From contig OX578140.1 in the NCBI GenBank assembly GCA_951213105.1, forward strand, positions 28,478,780-28,542,779: a DNA stretch of 64,000 nt, given 5' to 3'. The stretch is from Amaurobius ferox (lineage: Eukaryota > Arthropoda > Arachnida > Araneae > Amaurobiidae). Under the pieces are notes generated by a model. It made no database searches. It was not told the origin of the DNA and was given only the letters and a program-made list of their open reading frames with translations. Below, piece by piece: positions 22,878-33,121 of the stretch (position 1 is the stretch's first letter; the number at the start of each line of letters is the position of its first letter). The position numbers and the translations under genes were made by a program.

Positions 22878-23585
22878 AGAGAAATTAAAAAGTAAGTAAA
22901 TAATGAATATGTGAAATTATGTGTTTTAAGCACATGCATGCAAAACACATGTTACGCATATCGGAGAATATGCTTAGAAAATACAAATACATACATATAT
23001 CAAATTAGACTTGTTGAGATACATTTTTCAGTTAATGACAAGATTTCAGAAATTATACACACTTCCAGGAATTTTTATAGAGGAAATTGAAATAAATTTC
23101 AAACAACCCCTACAGCTATTGCAAAAGTATTTTTATCGGGAGAATATTTTCCATTAAAAGCAAATAAATTTAAACAGGCATTTTTTTTTAAATAATGCAA
23201 ACATGGAAAAAAAATGGAATATATTTTGTAAAATATTCATTAAACTAATATTTTTCACTTTGGAAAGCAAAACAAGTAAAAATTTCAGAATTTTGGAATT
23301 TCGATATTAGAAGGTTTATGTCAGTTTATTTCTTTATATTTCATTGTTGATTTTAAAAGTTTAGACTGTTTGTCTACTAAATAGAAAAAATTACATTTCG
23401 TATCAGAATGTCCAAAAAGTTATTAATTACCAAAATATTAGTAAAATTGGCTTAAATAATAAAAAATATACACTGAAAAATATGGGTAGAATCATGCAAA
23501 AAACTAGATTTCCTGTCACTAGAATAACATTTGTAAATAGGTAAATTTCCAATTACATACATTAAAAGGTAACTATATCAATATG
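22878..23585. other. AT-rich spacer, no gene seen
   Basis: No recognisable feature. Confidence 0.4.
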
Positions 23586-23630
23586 CAGTTATAAAATCAA
23601 CGACACAATATCATAAATAAAAGGTCATTT
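23586..23630 (+). repeat. Left 45-bp inverted terminus
   Basis: Pairs with 24397-24441 in opposite orientation, 41 of 45 positions matching. Confidence 0.85.
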
Positions 23631-24090
23631 AATAAAATCATCCTACAAGACGTACATAGCTTTAAAAATCCAGAGCGCTTTCGGTTATTACTATATCCTT
23701 CATCAGTGGCTATATGAAACAGTAAATGCGGAATGCTTATATGTAGATTAGCAGACAAATTTGCATAAATAAGCACAAAATAATGGTAGTACAAGCAGGC
23801 TATTAAATTGATCAATTAGAAATATAAATTTATGGGTTATACCCAAGAAATTTAATTTGAACAAGTGGTAAATATTTTACAAAGACACAATTAAAAAATG
23901 CTGTCATGCACAATTACAATAAAATGATGTCACAGATAACTGTGAAGAGGTTTTACTTGCATAGAGTCGAAAACGAGTCGTCAGGTGCAACTTAATATTT
24001 GGACAGGATCGAAATTACGAATGGAATCACGGTAGATATAAATAAACAATGATTCATAAAGAAGGATATTACGTGGGTTATTACAGCGAA

Positions 24091-24421
24091 TTAAAAGGAA
24101 GGTTTTTTTTCAAAAGCGGGCTGAAAGTTATCTTTAACAACACATTGGGCAAGAACCGTAGAAAGTTTACCATTCCTAACCTCACGAGCGTGTTCGGCTA
24201 ACCGGATACCAACAGTACGTTTAGTACTACAGATGTAAAATTTATAGTCATTATCAAGAGTTAAGAGGGGTACAACGTTTACCCCTGCATGACTTTTAAA
24301 GTTATCAACATCCCCTAACTTATCGGTGCGAATACGATTGAATAAGGAAATAATATTAGAGGGAGCGCGTTTGAACCCAAATTCATAGCAAAATTGAAAT
24401 GACCTTTTATCTATGATGTTG
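24091..24421 (-). pseudogene. GIY-YIG endonuclease fragment
   Basis: An uninterrupted ~109-codon minus frame ends in a stop at 24091. The core reads AGVNVVPLL then YKFYICSTKRTVGIRLAEHA. This matches the GIY-YIG nuclease layout (GxY ... YIG ... R ... EH): GIY is decayed to GVN and YIG to YIC, while the conserved Arg and the Glu-His pair remain. Such nucleases give Penelope-like retroelements their target nick. The frame starts inside the right inverted terminus. No reverse transcriptase is adjacent. Confidence 0.7.
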
Positions 24422-24441
24422 TGTCATTGATTTTATAACTG
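24397..24441 (-). repeat. Right 45-bp inverted terminus
   Basis: Reverse-complement partner of 23586-23630. Confidence 0.85.
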
Positions 24442-24739
24442 AATTTAGAATAGACATGATACCACCTTAATTAATATTATATCTATATGAATGCGTTATT
24501 TTATTCATTTATATGAGAATTACATGGAATAATGGGTATATGTTATTTCAGGTCAATGAATATACGTTAAGATCTTTTTTAACAGATACACAGGATGAGA
24601 TATTTATTTTACACACATGTCTATCTGATTTAAATGGGTCCCTCTTAAAGAAAGAACTCATTTAATCAGGTAAGCAAGTGAGCAGCAGATAAACATATGC
24701 GTAAAATGACCTGTTATAAACAGTCTTTTAAGCTAAAAT
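24442..24739. other. AT-rich spacer, no gene seen
   Basis: No recognisable feature. Confidence 0.4.
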
Positions 24740-25146
24740 AAAAAAATCTGATGTAAGCAGCACACATGACTTTCTCTGTAGATTCAAACTATTTCTGTAA
24801 TGTTTCATTTCATTATGCATTAAATTGAGTTTAATTGCAGAAAATAATATGGATACTTTTCTGACATTGTATCCAATTTGCCTTTTAATTACATCTTTTT
24901 ATTTGGCACAATATTTCACTTTAAGTTCTTCAGGTCCTCAAAATTCTAAAAAAATTAAAATATTTCGAGAAAGGTCCATTCTACAGTCATGGGGTTATTC
25001 TTATTCGCTTCGTTGTCATAATTTGCCTGAAGAACGAGTACTTAATTGATGTTTTTCAGCAAGTTTAATCATTTATTTCAGATTTTTACTATGTTTGCAG
25101 GCCATTTCACAAAAAATTTCGATTATATTTCTCCGAAGTTTTTAGA
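24740..25146 (+). repeat. Dispersed repeat family A, copy 3 (5' part)
   Basis: It starts with the family A landmark TCTGATGTAAGCAGCACACATG and contains GGTCCATTCTACAGTCATGGGGTTATTC and GCCATTTCACAAAA. It ends where the Tc1 element begins (TA at 25147-25148). Quite diverged. Confidence 0.55.
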
Positions 25147-25152
25147 TACACT

Positions 25153-26588
25153 TGTCATAGTGCTTTATGACAGTATGAGTGCGAAACACGACATTTTTCA
25201 TTTCGTTCCGAAAACATGCTCTTTCGGAAGCCATTTTTATTCCAAGGTTTTAATTCTGTATGAGTTTGCACTTTTCATACTGAAAGCGTGGGATCTCGCT
25301 CCTGCAGATGTTCCGAAGTAATTTCTTATTTCTTTAATTATTGTGCAGGGCATTGGTTTCGATTCTGCAGACAGTGACGCGACAATGCCGCGCGAAGCCG
25401 TTAGATGCTTCTGTTTATTTCGTGCATGAAGTTGAAGGTCGAAGTGGCCTGGATTTCACTTTTAACAGTATCGGGGCTCTCTTGGCCCTGAGTTTTCGTT
25501 GGAGAAGGAGCTTTCATTTCTCGCTCCTGGAAAATTCGGACACAAAGGAATTTACGACCCAACGGTCAATTTTGTGTTTTCGGATTATAACTTCGATTCG
25601 GAAGGAATCTTATAATCCGAGTGGGCCAAGACAATTATTTTAATTCAAAATTATTAATTTCGTCATTTATTTATTTCAGATCTGGATTTCGGAAAGTCCT
25701 GGAAATTGAGAAAAGGATTAGAACGCGATGACGTCCGGTAGGACAGGGTTGTGGAACCATGCTAAGGAGTCGTTTGGTGACTCCATTTGAGTTTCGGCAT
25801 TGTTTTGGACGTTCTACGGTCGAGATGTGTGTACAGCTAAAGTATTTGGATCATTGGATCATTTCCATAAATCCCAGAGTGAATTTACTCTGCAAGAATT
25901 CAACCAGTGCGTGTATGTGATAGACCCTTACGGTGGTGCTGAATTCAGATCTTCAGTGTTAGTCGTGCCGCTCTAAATGAGAGCATTTTTGGTCTTGAAA
26001 GGAATGAACCGATATCTGGTTCTGGTAACGTGAATTATTACTAAAAGTGAAATCTTCTTTAATATTCAAAATCCTCAAAATGAATATGGTTGGTTCTCCA
26101 ATTAATTTCTATGAGAAATGTCGTGTGTCAATTTGTGTGAAAAAAAAATATATTATTACATTCTTGAGATCGTATCTATACATTTTCCAAAAAGGCCAAA
26201 TGTTATATTTCTATATTTAGTTCAAAGAATGGCCTGAAGGCTTAATGTTGAATGACTTAATGTTTCTATATTTTCATAATATATATATTTAGATATTTAA
26301 ATAAAAAAGGTTAATATTGAGATTATTTTTGACTCATGTTTTCCCAACTTGATGATGTTTCCTTCTTGAGTGCCTGTGCTTCCAGTTTACATTTTGTAGG
26401 CCTGGGCAGCCGGACCTGGAGTTATTGCATAAATCACAACGCAAAGCTAATCTGTAGTACTTAATATCCAATTTACTTCATTTGTGTGATCCTTTATTTC
26501 TCTGTCACACATATTAATATTTGTGTATTGTGTGTGCGCCCTTTTCCCTCCGTGACATGTCATGTCATGTCCCTTTTTCACTGTGACA
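25153..26588 (+). repeat. Gypsy-1 5' LTR
   Basis: Begins TGTCATA and ends TGTGACA. The first 20 bases form a 7-bp stem (TGTCATA/TATGACA) around GTGCTT. AATAAA occurs near 26300 as a possible poly(A) signal. It drives transcription of the element. The flanking 5' CACT is the target duplication. Confidence 0.95.
25341..25643 (+). other. 100-codon open frame inside Gypsy-1 LTR
   Basis: Present in both LTRs (second copy 36139-36441). It is preceded by a pyrimidine-rich stretch ending GTGCAG and followed at about 25680 by TTATTTATTTCAG, which looks like splice acceptors. No domain is recognised. It may be chance in the more GC-rich part of the LTR. Confidence 0.2.
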
Positions 26589-26590
26589 AG

Positions 26591-26604
26591 TGGTGCCGTG
26601 TTGC
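26591..26604 (+). other. Gypsy-1 primer-binding site
   Basis: TGGTGCCGTGTTGC starts 2 bp after the LTR end. It would pair with the 3' end (..CACCA) of a host tRNA that primes minus-strand DNA synthesis. I do not assign the tRNA species. Confidence 0.75.
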
Positions 26605-27212
26605 TGCCTTGAGTGACCGCAGGCACATATAAAGTGTTAAGTATTCTCAGATACATAAAACATAATAAATAATTCATTTTTTCCTTCATGTTGGGAAACA
26701 TGAATATGAGTGTGCATATATATTTGCAGTGTTATATATGATATATATAAAAAAAAAATCGAAGTAAGTAAATTATTTTATTGAAAATATTGGAATTAAT
26801 AATGTGATATCAATTTTATTCAAAATACTTTGACCAAAAATTTGCATATATATATGATTTTGATTCTGATTTGATATTATATAGTAATATAAAATTATAT
26901 TTTTCTTAAAAAAAAACACACACATGCATTATATTTAAACTTGAAAAGTGTTGTTTTATATGTGCTGACCCACTTATAAATATCTTGCATTTTATTCTTA
27001 AATGTGGGACTTATATAAAAATAATACAGTAGTAAAAAAGAGTATCTCAATACTAAATGCTCAAATTCTTAGCAAATTTTGGTAAATAAATATTATATTT
27101 GCATCATAAAAACAATGTAAACTCAATACATTATCAGGGCACTTTTCCTATATCAATTTCCTTCTTCAAACTGACTCTTGTTAAAAAAATATATATATTC
27201 GAAAAAAGTGAA
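26605..27212 (+). other. Gypsy-1 untranslated leader
   Basis: AT-rich sequence between primer-binding site and gag; presumably 5' UTR with the packaging signal. No ORF of note. Confidence 0.6.
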
Positions 27213-27899
27213 ATGCCTAGAATTACAAAATCAAATCGTGTGGGCAGGAGTACAGACTCTGCTCAAACCTCTGCTGGTGCTAGAGTGGCTTCACCGTCGC
27301 CTACCCGAACTGCAGATCAAAATGCCAGATCCAGTTCAGTAATGACTAGCAACAAAAAAAATCGTGTCTTATCAACTCAGTTCATAGCCAATATTCAGGA
27401 CTATTCCGGAGCACAAAATGAGTGCTTACAAACATTTCTGGACAAATTTCTGCTGATTGCAGAGCATGCTGCTTGGTCCGAAGCTGACAAAATTTTCATA
27501 ATCAAACTCAAATTGAAAGGCCAGGCAGAAAAATTAATCAAAGGACTCCCGAGGTTAAACAATACTAACAATTTTAGTGAAATTGTTAACGCTCTTAAAG
27601 AAAATTTTCAAAGAAAAGAGGATGTTGCAAGCAAAGTTGCAAATCTGGTAAACATTAAGCAGAATGTAGGAGAGAGTGTTAGACAATTCGGTGTTCGTAT
27701 TGAAGCTGCCTCCTTTGATGCTTTTCCCGTACAATGTGAGAGTGGGGAAGATTCTTTACGTGCTGCTATTCTTAAAAATGCATTTATTCGCGGATTAAAA
27801 TTAGATATTAGAAGATCAGTGATAAGGGGGAATCCTTTGACTTCTCAGCTGCCAGAGAACTTGCAATCCTGGAAGAGGATTTTCAAACCGACAATGTAG
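27213..27899 (+). CDS. gag: Gypsy-1 Gag (structural protein), frame broken near its end
   Basis: Gag forms the cytoplasmic particle that packages element RNA. I chose the ATG at 27213 (MPRITKSN) because Gypsy-2 Gag starts with the matching MPRNSK. The 38 codons upstream begin at a non-ATG and have no counterpart. The capsid-like core (FLDKFLLIAEHAAWSEADK, LKLKGQAEKLIKGL, ENFQRKEDV, SVRQFGVRIEAAS) aligns with Gypsy-2. After GNP (27828-27836) the frame is lost. The homologous continuation (AARELAILEEDF) is in the pol frame, so there is a one-base shift at about 27834-27838. It is either a mutation or a frameshift site; no classical slippery heptamer is visible. Confidence 0.9.
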   Translation: MPRITKSNRVGRSTDSAQTSAGARVASPSPTRTADQNARSSSVMTSNKKNRVLSTQFIANIQDYSGAQNECLQTFLDKFLLIAEHAAWSEADKIFIIKLKLKGQAEKLIKGLPRLNNTNNFSEIVNALKENFQRKEDVASKVANLVNIKQNVGESVRQFGVRIEAASFDAFPVQCESGEDSLRAAILKNAFIRGLKLDIRRSVIRGNPLTSQLPENLQSWKRIFKPTM

Positions 27900-27922
27900 A
27901 ATTTCTAGAGGAAAACGTCGCA

Positions 27923-30900
27923 ATGGTTGTGAACAGGAAGAGTCAGGAGGACGAACTGAAAATAATGAAAGAGGAACTGAATAAAAAGAAAGAAGAGTTC
28001 GAGCAGTTAAAAAGAAGATTAGGTGAAGATAGCGAGAGGAGAAGAAAGAAAATCAAGGAAGTCAGAGGACAATTGGCAGATAACTCAAGAAGACTTGAAG
28101 AAAGTTTCAATTCTCCCTCAAGCAGTCAATATGAAAATTTGGATGAGTATGAAGAGGAAGTTCAGATGGAAACTCCAAGAAAGTTCTTAAGATATACTAC
28201 ACCCTACCAAAACAGAGGAAATAGAACTAAATTCCAAAAGTATGGAAGAAATCAAGCTGCTCCAGTAAGAGAAAAATGGACGAACAATTTCAGAGGCAGA
28301 GATCATTACAACTACAGAACCAGAGGTTTTCAATCGTATAGAAGGCCGTACAGAAATTATAATGGAAATTATGGTCAAAATTTTAATCCAAGAAAAAGTT
28401 TTGCAAATTACAGACATCCTTGTGATTCGTACAAAAGCAATTATCAATTCAATAACCAAAGACGAGAGTTCAGAAACAAAAACTTTTATAGTAATAAACC
28501 AACATATGCATTTAACTCAATGTTAGAGGATGGATTTGATGGCTCAGCCCTATTTCCAATTCTTAAAGCATATATAGGAAATGTTTATTTATCTGCTCTT
28601 ATGGATACCGGAAGCTCTGTTAATATAATCTATGAGAAAAGTTTGAGAAATATAGATCCAAAATTTTACAAAAGGCGTCGTATGAACACAATACTCAATG
28701 GAGTAAATGGTCAAGCTATAATGGTTAACTCAAAAATAGAAGTAGAAATTACCATAAGAAATGATATCAGTACAGCTGAATTCTGGGTACTGGATTCTGA
28801 TAATCCGAGGAATTATGAAATAATACTGGGTAATTCATTTATGAAAAACAGAAACGTTATCATTAATTATGCATTAAGCAGGATAAATTTCAAATACTGC
28901 AGTATTCCATTCTTGAATCGAGAACCTTCACATTCTGTTGCTACACTTACGGAGAAAAGATATGTTCCTAATAATAGAGAAAATAATGCCAGAAACCAAT
29001 CTCCAGAGTCAGATGATCTTGGTGGACAATATTTCAAAGATGTAGATTTCAGATTCGTATCTGATGATTTTTACTTGAAGCTCAACAATTGCAAACAGAT
29101 TTTATATTCGGGTCCAGGAAGCTTTGCAAATTATGCAAATGAAGATCATGATTACAGAGACACGATATCACATGATCAAGAAAATGAAAATATATATTTT
29201 GAAAATCCTAGAGTTCAAGTAGATGAAATGCAAAGTGTAAACGGCTGTGCACAGAATAATGAAAATATTTTAGAATTTAATGAGAATGGCACTGATCAAG
29301 AGAACTTTACACAAAAAAATAATAATTTTGGTAAACAAAGAGAAACTCAAAAATGCTGTTATGCACGAACTGCTCAAAAGTATACAATTAAGCCATTACA
29401 AGAAAGTTTCATTAAATTAAAATTAGATGGTACATTCCAAACTGGAGAAACTATTTTGTTGGAACAAAAAGAACCCATGATGTTAGCTGAAAACCAATTG
29501 TTCTTGGCTAGGGCAGTGTATAAATCTCCAAGAAAAAACTTTATTTTTGCTAAAATTGCAAACCCATCAGATACATCTATAAACATTAACAAAGGTACAA
29601 AAATGGGTACTGTCCATCTCATTCATGAATCAAATTTGGAGCAAGTAAACAATGTTCAAGAAGTACCAATCGAAGAAAATGATGTGTTTGAATCTTGGGG
29701 CGGTGAATTCGATTTGAATCACATGGGTGGAAAACAAAAGAAAATGCTGACTGATCTTTTAATGAAGCACAGAAATGTTTTTGCGAAGTCAGTAAAGGAA
29801 ATAACCGGATCCGGATGTGAAACAATTTTGCACCGAATAAACCTGGAGACAAATATCCCAGTCACTCAGAAATCATATAGAGTTCCGCATCATCTCAAGG
29901 GAGAACTCTCAAGACAAGTGAATGAGTTGTTACAAGCTAATATTATACAAACAAGTACATCACCTTATAATGCTCCCATTTTGTTTGTAAGAAAATCAGA
30001 TGGTTCACATAGATTAGTAGTAGATTTTCGGAAGCTCAACTCTCAGACTGTTACCGAAGTTTTTCCTTTGCCAAATATAAATGAGCTCATAGATCAATTA
30101 TCTGGAGCAATTTACTTCTCAACTTTGGATTTAACATCTGGATTTTACCAGGTTGCTTTGCATCCTGATGATTATTTTAAAACATCTTTCTCAACACCTG
30201 AGGGACACTTTGAATGGACTAGAACCCCATTCGGTCTTAAAAATGCTCCAGCTTCTTTTCAGAGACTCATGACACTGGTTTTGTCGGGCTTGTCTGGAGT
30301 ATACATTGATGATATAATAGTGTCATCATGTTCTTTTGAAGAGCACTTGAGAAAACTTGAGGATATATTTATCCGTCTCAGTAACCATGGCTTGAAGCTA
30401 AAACCTTCAAAGTGCAGATTTTTTAGAAAAAGTATTAAATACCTTGGTTTTCTTGTGTCGAATGGAATTGTACAACCTGATCCCCATAATATTGATTTGG
30501 TGAAGAAATTTGATACTCCTAATTCAATTAAGAAAGTCAGACAATTTTTGGGCTTAACTGGTTTCTATAGACGTTTCATACCGGAGTATGCAAAAGTGAC
30601 TTTGCCTTTGACGGATTTGCTAAAAGGTAAACAAGGTGACAAAAAGAAAAAGTTCTTATGGAATGATGCTGCTCAGAGGTCGTTCGACACACTCAAAGAA
30701 AAACTTGTTACAAACCCCATTTTGACACTTCCAGATTTCAAGAAAGAATTCATACTTCACACAGATGCTTCTAATAGATCTTTGGGTGCTTACTTGTCTC
30801 AAAAGGATGAGAAAGGTCATTTGCATCCAATATCGTATGCCAGCAGAAAACTTAATGATGCAGAATCAAAATATAGTGTAGTCGAGAGAGAAGCACTTGC

Positions 30901-33121
30901 AGTGGTCTGGGCCACTAACTATTTCAAAACATATCTCATTGGAAAGCACTTTACTGTTTACTGTGACCAGAATTCTCTGGCATTTATTCTAAAACTCAGA
31001 GATCCTACCTCGAGACTTGCAAGATGGATCGCATCGCTTTTCCAATTCGATTATACTATTATACACAAACTTGGAAAAGCAAACGTAGTGGCAGATTATT
31101 TATCACGAAATGTTTCAAATGCAGTTGATTGTGTACAAGAAAGATTTGTTTCTCAATACAAAGTTGTGAATTTTAGAAACAATAATAATTCAAATCATGT
31201 AAACATAAATACTCCTGTCATCAGTAACTCTACAGTCAATAAGAGAAAAATATGTCATAATGCTGGTAATCAAATTAATACTGTAGAGGTTAATCAAGAT
31301 AATACAAATGAAAATAATATTGATACTATGGAAAATGACAACTCTGTTCAAAACAATGAATCACAACAAACCTCAGCTATGCCTACTTTACTAATCAGAA
31401 TTAAGAATGCACAAACAACAGATGCAAGGTGCAACAAAATTAAAGATTTGCTCGAAAAGCAAATTAAACCTTATCCACAAAGTTTGTCATTTTTTATGAA
31501 GGATCAGATATTATGGTGTACCCACAGAGAACCAAAGCGGAGACATGAATATCAAGAAAGAGTTGTGGTTCCACAGGAGCTTGTTTCAGAAGTACTGTGG
31601 CTGCATCACGATTGTCCCACCTTTGCACACTGTGGCATGGGCAGAACCTTAGCTTCAATAAGTAGGAAATATTACTGGAACGGCATGTACGCTCAAACTA
31701 AAAACTACGTTTCTTCTTGTGAAACATGTGTGATGAATAGAGGATTCAAAAATTTAAAAGCTCCTATTCAAAGGTTTTCTAAATCGACTTATCCATTTGA
31801 AAGAATTGCAATGGATTGTGTAGGACCTTTGCCAGTTTCTAATTCTGGGAAAAAGTATATACTGGTAGTTACAGATTATTTTACCCGCTGGGCGGAAGCG
31901 TATCCTCTTGTATCTATCAAAACAGATGATATTTTGGAGTGTTTGGAACAATTTATATCTCGCCACGGGATTCCGAATCACATTATCACAGATAAAGCTA
32001 CTAATTTTTTATCTAAAACTGCACAAAGTTTCTATAAAACACTGGGCATTACCAAGAGTTCAACAAGTGCATACCACCCACAAAGCGATGGTTGCACAGA
32101 AAAGTTAAATGGGAATTTGCTTAATTCTCTCAAGAATATCGTTCAAAATAACCAAGGAAATTGGGACAGACTTCTGCATTTCGCATTACTTGCACATAGG
32201 AATGCTGTTCACGCTTCTACAGGTGAATCTCCTGCTTACCTAATGCACGGAAGAGATCTTTCTGTACCAAATACATTAATAACAGGATTCAAAATACCAA
32301 CTTATCACTCAACTCATGATTATGGAGAAGATTTAAAATATCGCCTAGGAAAAATGTATGAAACAGTGAAAATTAATCTTCAAAAGGCTGAGGACTCTCA
32401 AATTAAGTATCAGCATAAGAAAGCGAAACAACCTCATATCAAAGTTGGAGATCTTGTTTACTTATATACTCCATATTTACCACAAGGACAATCAAAAAAA
32501 TTGAATTCCTTTAACAGAGGACCATTTAAAGTTGTGAAACAAACTTCTCCAGTAAACTTTTGCATTCAGCATACAATGAATCCATTGAATGAACAATTAG
32601 TCCATGTCAATCGTCTCACGTTGCTTCCTCCTAGAGACCTTAAGTTGAATGTTTTCGCTCCACAAAGATTTACAAAGAGTAAATCTCCTCCAAGCAATAT
32701 TGCAAATCCTAGAGCTAATGCTCCTAATCCAAATCTGAGATCTAATGCACCTGGTGCAAATAACTCCAATGGTACTTCCCGTGTTACAAAGGTTGCAAAT
32801 AGAGACAATTCCAAAGCAAAAACTATCAGAAATGTAAGATTTACTGCACCTGCACAAAATAACTCACCTGTGCCTAGAAATTCTTATGAAGTCCCATTTG
32901 CTCATTCTCATGGATACCATGAGGTTAAACAAACTTCTTTGCGTAGAAATCAAGTGAAATATACTAATAATAATCAATTATCTACTCAAAGAGATAATTA
33001 TGAAAATTCGGGTGGTGATAGATATAAAATTTTTTATAACAGGAACTACTCACCACAACATAATCAAAGTTACTATGCTAACAGAACCACACGCACACCT
33101 TATTACTTGAGATCATACTAA
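27923..33121 (+). CDS. pol: Gypsy-1 Pol polyprotein (gag C-term, PR, RT, RNase H, IN)
   Basis: The frame is already open from about 27836, and the first ATG is 27923. Order and rough residues: coiled-coil Gag tail (10-65); Arg/Asn/Tyr/Phe-rich region with no CCHC knuckle (85-200); protease LMDTGSS (~225) and ILGNS; RT with LVVDFRKLN, FSTLDLTSGFYQ and YIDD (~793); RNase H HTDAS, E of VVEREALAV, YCDQ (~945-1015); integrase HHCC zinc finger (~1227-1265), AMDCVG, TDKATNF and TEKLN with 35 residues between the last Asp and Glu; GPF module; and an Asn/Arg/Tyr-rich tail ending RTPYYLRSY. All catalytic residues are present. 1732 codons without a stop indicates youth. Confidence 0.95.
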   Translation: MVVNRKSQEDELKIMKEELNKKKEEFEQLKRRLGEDSERRRKKIKEVRGQLADNSRRLEESFNSPSSSQYENLDEYEEEVQMETPRKFLRYTTPYQNRGNRTKFQKYGRNQAAPVREKWTNNFRGRDHYNYRTRGFQSYRRPYRNYNGNYGQNFNPRKSFANYRHPCDSYKSNYQFNNQRREFRNKNFYSNKPTYAFNSMLEDGFDGSALFPILKAYIGNVYLSALMDTGSSVNIIYEKSLRNIDPKFYKRRRMNTILNGVNGQAIMVNSKIEVEITIRNDISTAEFWVLDSDNPRNYEIILGNSFMKNRNVIINYALSRINFKYCSIPFLNREPSHSVATLTEKRYVPNNRENNARNQSPESDDLGGQYFKDVDFRFVSDDFYLKLNNCKQILYSGPGSFANYANEDHDYRDTISHDQENENIYFENPRVQVDEMQSVNGCAQNNENILEFNENGTDQENFTQKNNNFGKQRETQKCCYARTAQKYTIKPLQESFIKLKLDGTFQTGETILLEQKEPMMLAENQLFLARAVYKSPRKNFIFAKIANPSDTSININKGTKMGTVHLIHESNLEQVNNVQEVPIEENDVFESWGGEFDLNHMGGKQKKMLTDLLMKHRNVFAKSVKEITGSGCETILHRINLETNIPVTQKSYRVPHHLKGELSRQVNELLQANIIQTSTSPYNAPILFVRKSDGSHRLVVDFRKLNSQTVTEVFPLPNINELIDQLSGAIYFSTLDLTSGFYQVALHPDDYFKTSFSTPEGHFEWTRTPFGLKNAPASFQRLMTLVLSGLSGVYIDDIIVSSCSFEEHLRKLEDIFIRLSNHGLKLKPSKCRFFRKSIKYLGFLVSNGIVQPDPHNIDLVKKFDTPNSIKKVRQFLGLTGFYRRFIPEYAKVTLPLTDLLKGKQGDKKKKFLWNDAAQRSFDTLKEKLVTNPILTLPDFKKEFILHTDASNRSLGAYLSQKDEKGHLHPISYASRKLNDAESKYSVVEREALAVVWATNYFKTYLIGKHFTVYCDQNSLAFILKLRDPTSRLARWIASLFQFDYTIIHKLGKANVVADYLSRNVSNAVDCVQERFVSQYKVVNFRNNNNSNHVNINTPVISNSTVNKRKICHNAGNQINTVEVNQDNTNENNIDTMENDNSVQNNESQQTSAMPTLLIRIKNAQTTDARCNKIKDLLEKQIKPYPQSLSFFMKDQILWCTHREPKRRHEYQERVVVPQELVSEVLWLHHDCPTFAHCGMGRTLASISRKYYWNGMYAQTKNYVSSCETCVMNRGFKNLKAPIQRFSKSTYPFERIAMDCVGPLPVSNSGKKYILVVTDYFTRWAEAYPLVSIKTDDILECLEQFISRHGIPNHIITDKATNFLSKTAQSFYKTLGITKSSTSAYHPQSDGCTEKLNGNLLNSLKNIVQNNQGNWDRLLHFALLAHRNAVHASTGESPAYLMHGRDLSVPNTLITGFKIPTYHSTHDYGEDLKYRLGKMYETVKINLQKAEDSQIKYQHKKAKQPHIKVGDLVYLYTPYLPQGQSKKLNSFNRGPFKVVKQTSPVNFCIQHTMNPLNEQLVHVNRLTLLPPRDLKLNVFAPQRFTKSKSPPSNIANPRANAPNPNLRSNAPGANNSNGTSRVTKVANRDNSKAKTIRNVRFTAPAQNNSPVPRNSYEVPFAHSHGYHEVKQTSLRRNQVKYTNNNQLSTQRDNYENSGGDRYKIFYNRNYSPQHNQSYYANRTTRTPYYLRSY

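Larger units (their letters stand above)
23586..24441 (-). mobile_element. Penelope-like fragment with inverted termini
   Basis: The unit is bounded by 45-bp inverted repeats: 23586-23630 (CAGTTATAAAATCAACGACA..) and 24397-24441 (complement CAGTTATAAAATCAATGACA..), with 4 mismatches. Similarity stops sharply at both outer edges. Inside, on the minus strand, are a GIY-YIG endonuclease fragment and, towards the left, CCACTGATGAAGGATATAGT with CCGAAAGCGCTCTGG. That string is typical of the sequence after the coding region in Penelope-like elements as I know them. Penelope-like elements can carry repeated or inverted ends, but I did not find the RT domain, so the class is inferred. Confidence 0.6.

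Noticed and set aside
25046..25321. 91-codon frame crossing the 5' LTR start
   Set aside because: It runs from repeat A through the Tc1 end into the LTR; the junction is an insertion boundary, so it is not a gene.
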